NCBI GenBank assembly: GCA_011390985.1
Contig: JAABRJ010000521.1
Coordinates: 1-5,090 of the forward strand
Length of the DNA: 5,090 bases
DNA from: Desulfobacteraceae bacterium
Lineage (GTDB): Bacteria > Desulfobacterota > Desulfobacteria > Desulfobacterales > JAABRJ01
Reading direction: 5' to 3'
This document shows positions 4,754 through 5,090 of this stretch, piece after piece. Made by a program: the position numbers and the translations under genes. Numbering within the stretch: the stretch's first letter is position 1; each line of letters begins with the position of its first letter. Under the pieces are notes generated by a model, which ran no database searches, was not told where the DNA came from, and was given only the letters and a program-made list of their open reading frames with translations.

Positions 4754-5090
4754 ATGAAAAACGACCCTGGTTCTTCAAAGACCGCCTCGCCGACTGCAGA
4801 CAGCGAAAAGTTCGACCCCTTTGCAGACCGCACCTCACGGGATCTGCGAAACAGCCTGTCGGTGGCATTCGCCCAGGCGCTCGATGCCGGTCGGCCGGAT
4901 GGCTATCACCAAGTGGCCCGGCGCTGGCGGGTGTGCACCCTGTCCGCCGGCTGTCGGCACTACCTCGAGAATCGGCTCGCCCTTTACGACCGGGTAATAG
5001 CAGCCTGGACTGACCGCCTCGACAGCTCCCCCACCACGGCCGCCGTGGAGCTGTGGAATCTCGGCCTCTTTTTCGAAGTCCACGAAGTTG
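4754..5090 (+). CDS. DUF309 family protein, 5' part
   Basis: The first 112 codons are present; the gene leaves the window at its right edge. The visible protein starts MKNDPGSSKTASPTADSEKF, a polar, probably flexible N-terminus. A helical stretch follows with many Arg/Leu residues (about 29-90), then AVELWNLGLFFEVHEV (97-112). 'L(W/F)N-x-G-x-FFE-x-HE' is the hallmark of DUF309, whose Glu and His residues (here Glu108, His110, Glu111) suggest a metal site; the biochemical role of the family is not established. The N-terminal extension before the motif is longer than in minimal DUF309 proteins. The start is uncertain: ATG 4754 has no clear Shine-Dalgarno, and in-frame GTG 4742 or TTG 4733 (weak GGCGAG upstream) are possible, TTG starts being used elsewhere in this window. 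The other open frames across 4618-5083 are shadows without family motifs. Confidence 0.75.
   Translation, partial: MKNDPGSSKTASPTADSEKFDPFADRTSRDLRNSLSVAFAQALDAGRPDGYHQVARRWRVCTLSAGCRHYLENRLALYDRVIAAWTDRLDSSPTTAAVELWNLGLFFEVHEV

Noticed and set aside
4618..5013. Plus-strand 131-codon frame overlapping the DUF309 gene
   Set aside because: It starts at a GTG inside the second hairpin and its sequence lacks motifs, whereas the frame from 4754 contains the FFEVHE signature of DUF309.
1..5090. CRISPR array, tRNA/rRNA gene, insertion sequence or phage features
   Set aside because: I scanned for regularly spaced repeats, cloverleaf-like ends, transposase motifs and terminal inverted repeats and found none.

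Overview
This 5,090-base window is GC-rich bacterial DNA dominated by a minus-strand thiamine (vitamin B1) operon, read right to left as thiE-thiD-thiL-thiM. It is driven by a well-formed sigma-70-type promoter (about 3556-3584) and preceded by a TPP riboswitch (about 3462-3544) and a likely intrinsic terminator hairpin (3417-3438). The four enzymes form one unit of the pathway. ThiM phosphorylates hydroxyethylthiazole, ThiD phosphorylates hydroxymethylpyrimidine, ThiE joins the two phosphorylated halves into thiamine phosphate, and ThiL makes thiamine diphosphate. No genes for de novo synthesis of either half (thiC, thiG, thiS, thiH) are visible, so this segment can support salvage and final assembly. 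De novo genes could lie elsewhere. The genes are packed tightly (a 4-base overlap, a 35-base gap, an 8-base overlap) and two of them (thiD, thiM) start with TTG behind clear Shine-Dalgarno sequences.

At the far left (1-103, minus strand) is the 5' end of an ABC transporter ATP-binding gene, 51 bases downstream of thiM. No terminator is visible between them, so it may be co-transcribed.

To the right of the thiamine promoter the direction reverses. After a leader of about 230 bases (possible promoter 3604-3632, possible 23-codon upstream ORF 3816-3887) comes a complete class I SAM-dependent O-methyltransferase of the caffeoyl-CoA/catechol OMT-like type (3869-4489). A 264-base non-coding stretch follows. 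It contains a perfect 9-bp hairpin, a very strong Shine-Dalgarno-like purine run, a seven-codon mini-ORF and a second 8-bp hairpin. The window then ends inside a DUF309-type protein gene (4754 to the edge).

The organism is probably a GC-rich Gram-negative bacterium. ThiE sequence style, TTG starts and the DUF309 neighbour are compatible with Desulfobacterota (former Deltaproteobacteria), but this is an inference from impression and not a demonstrated assignment. Most of the window is ordinary metabolism. The parts that deserve a second look are the leader elements: the riboswitch/terminator module, the methyltransferase leader with its nested ATGA junctions, and the hairpin/mini-ORF element at 4566-4639. 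I see no convincing new defence, mobile or secretion system.
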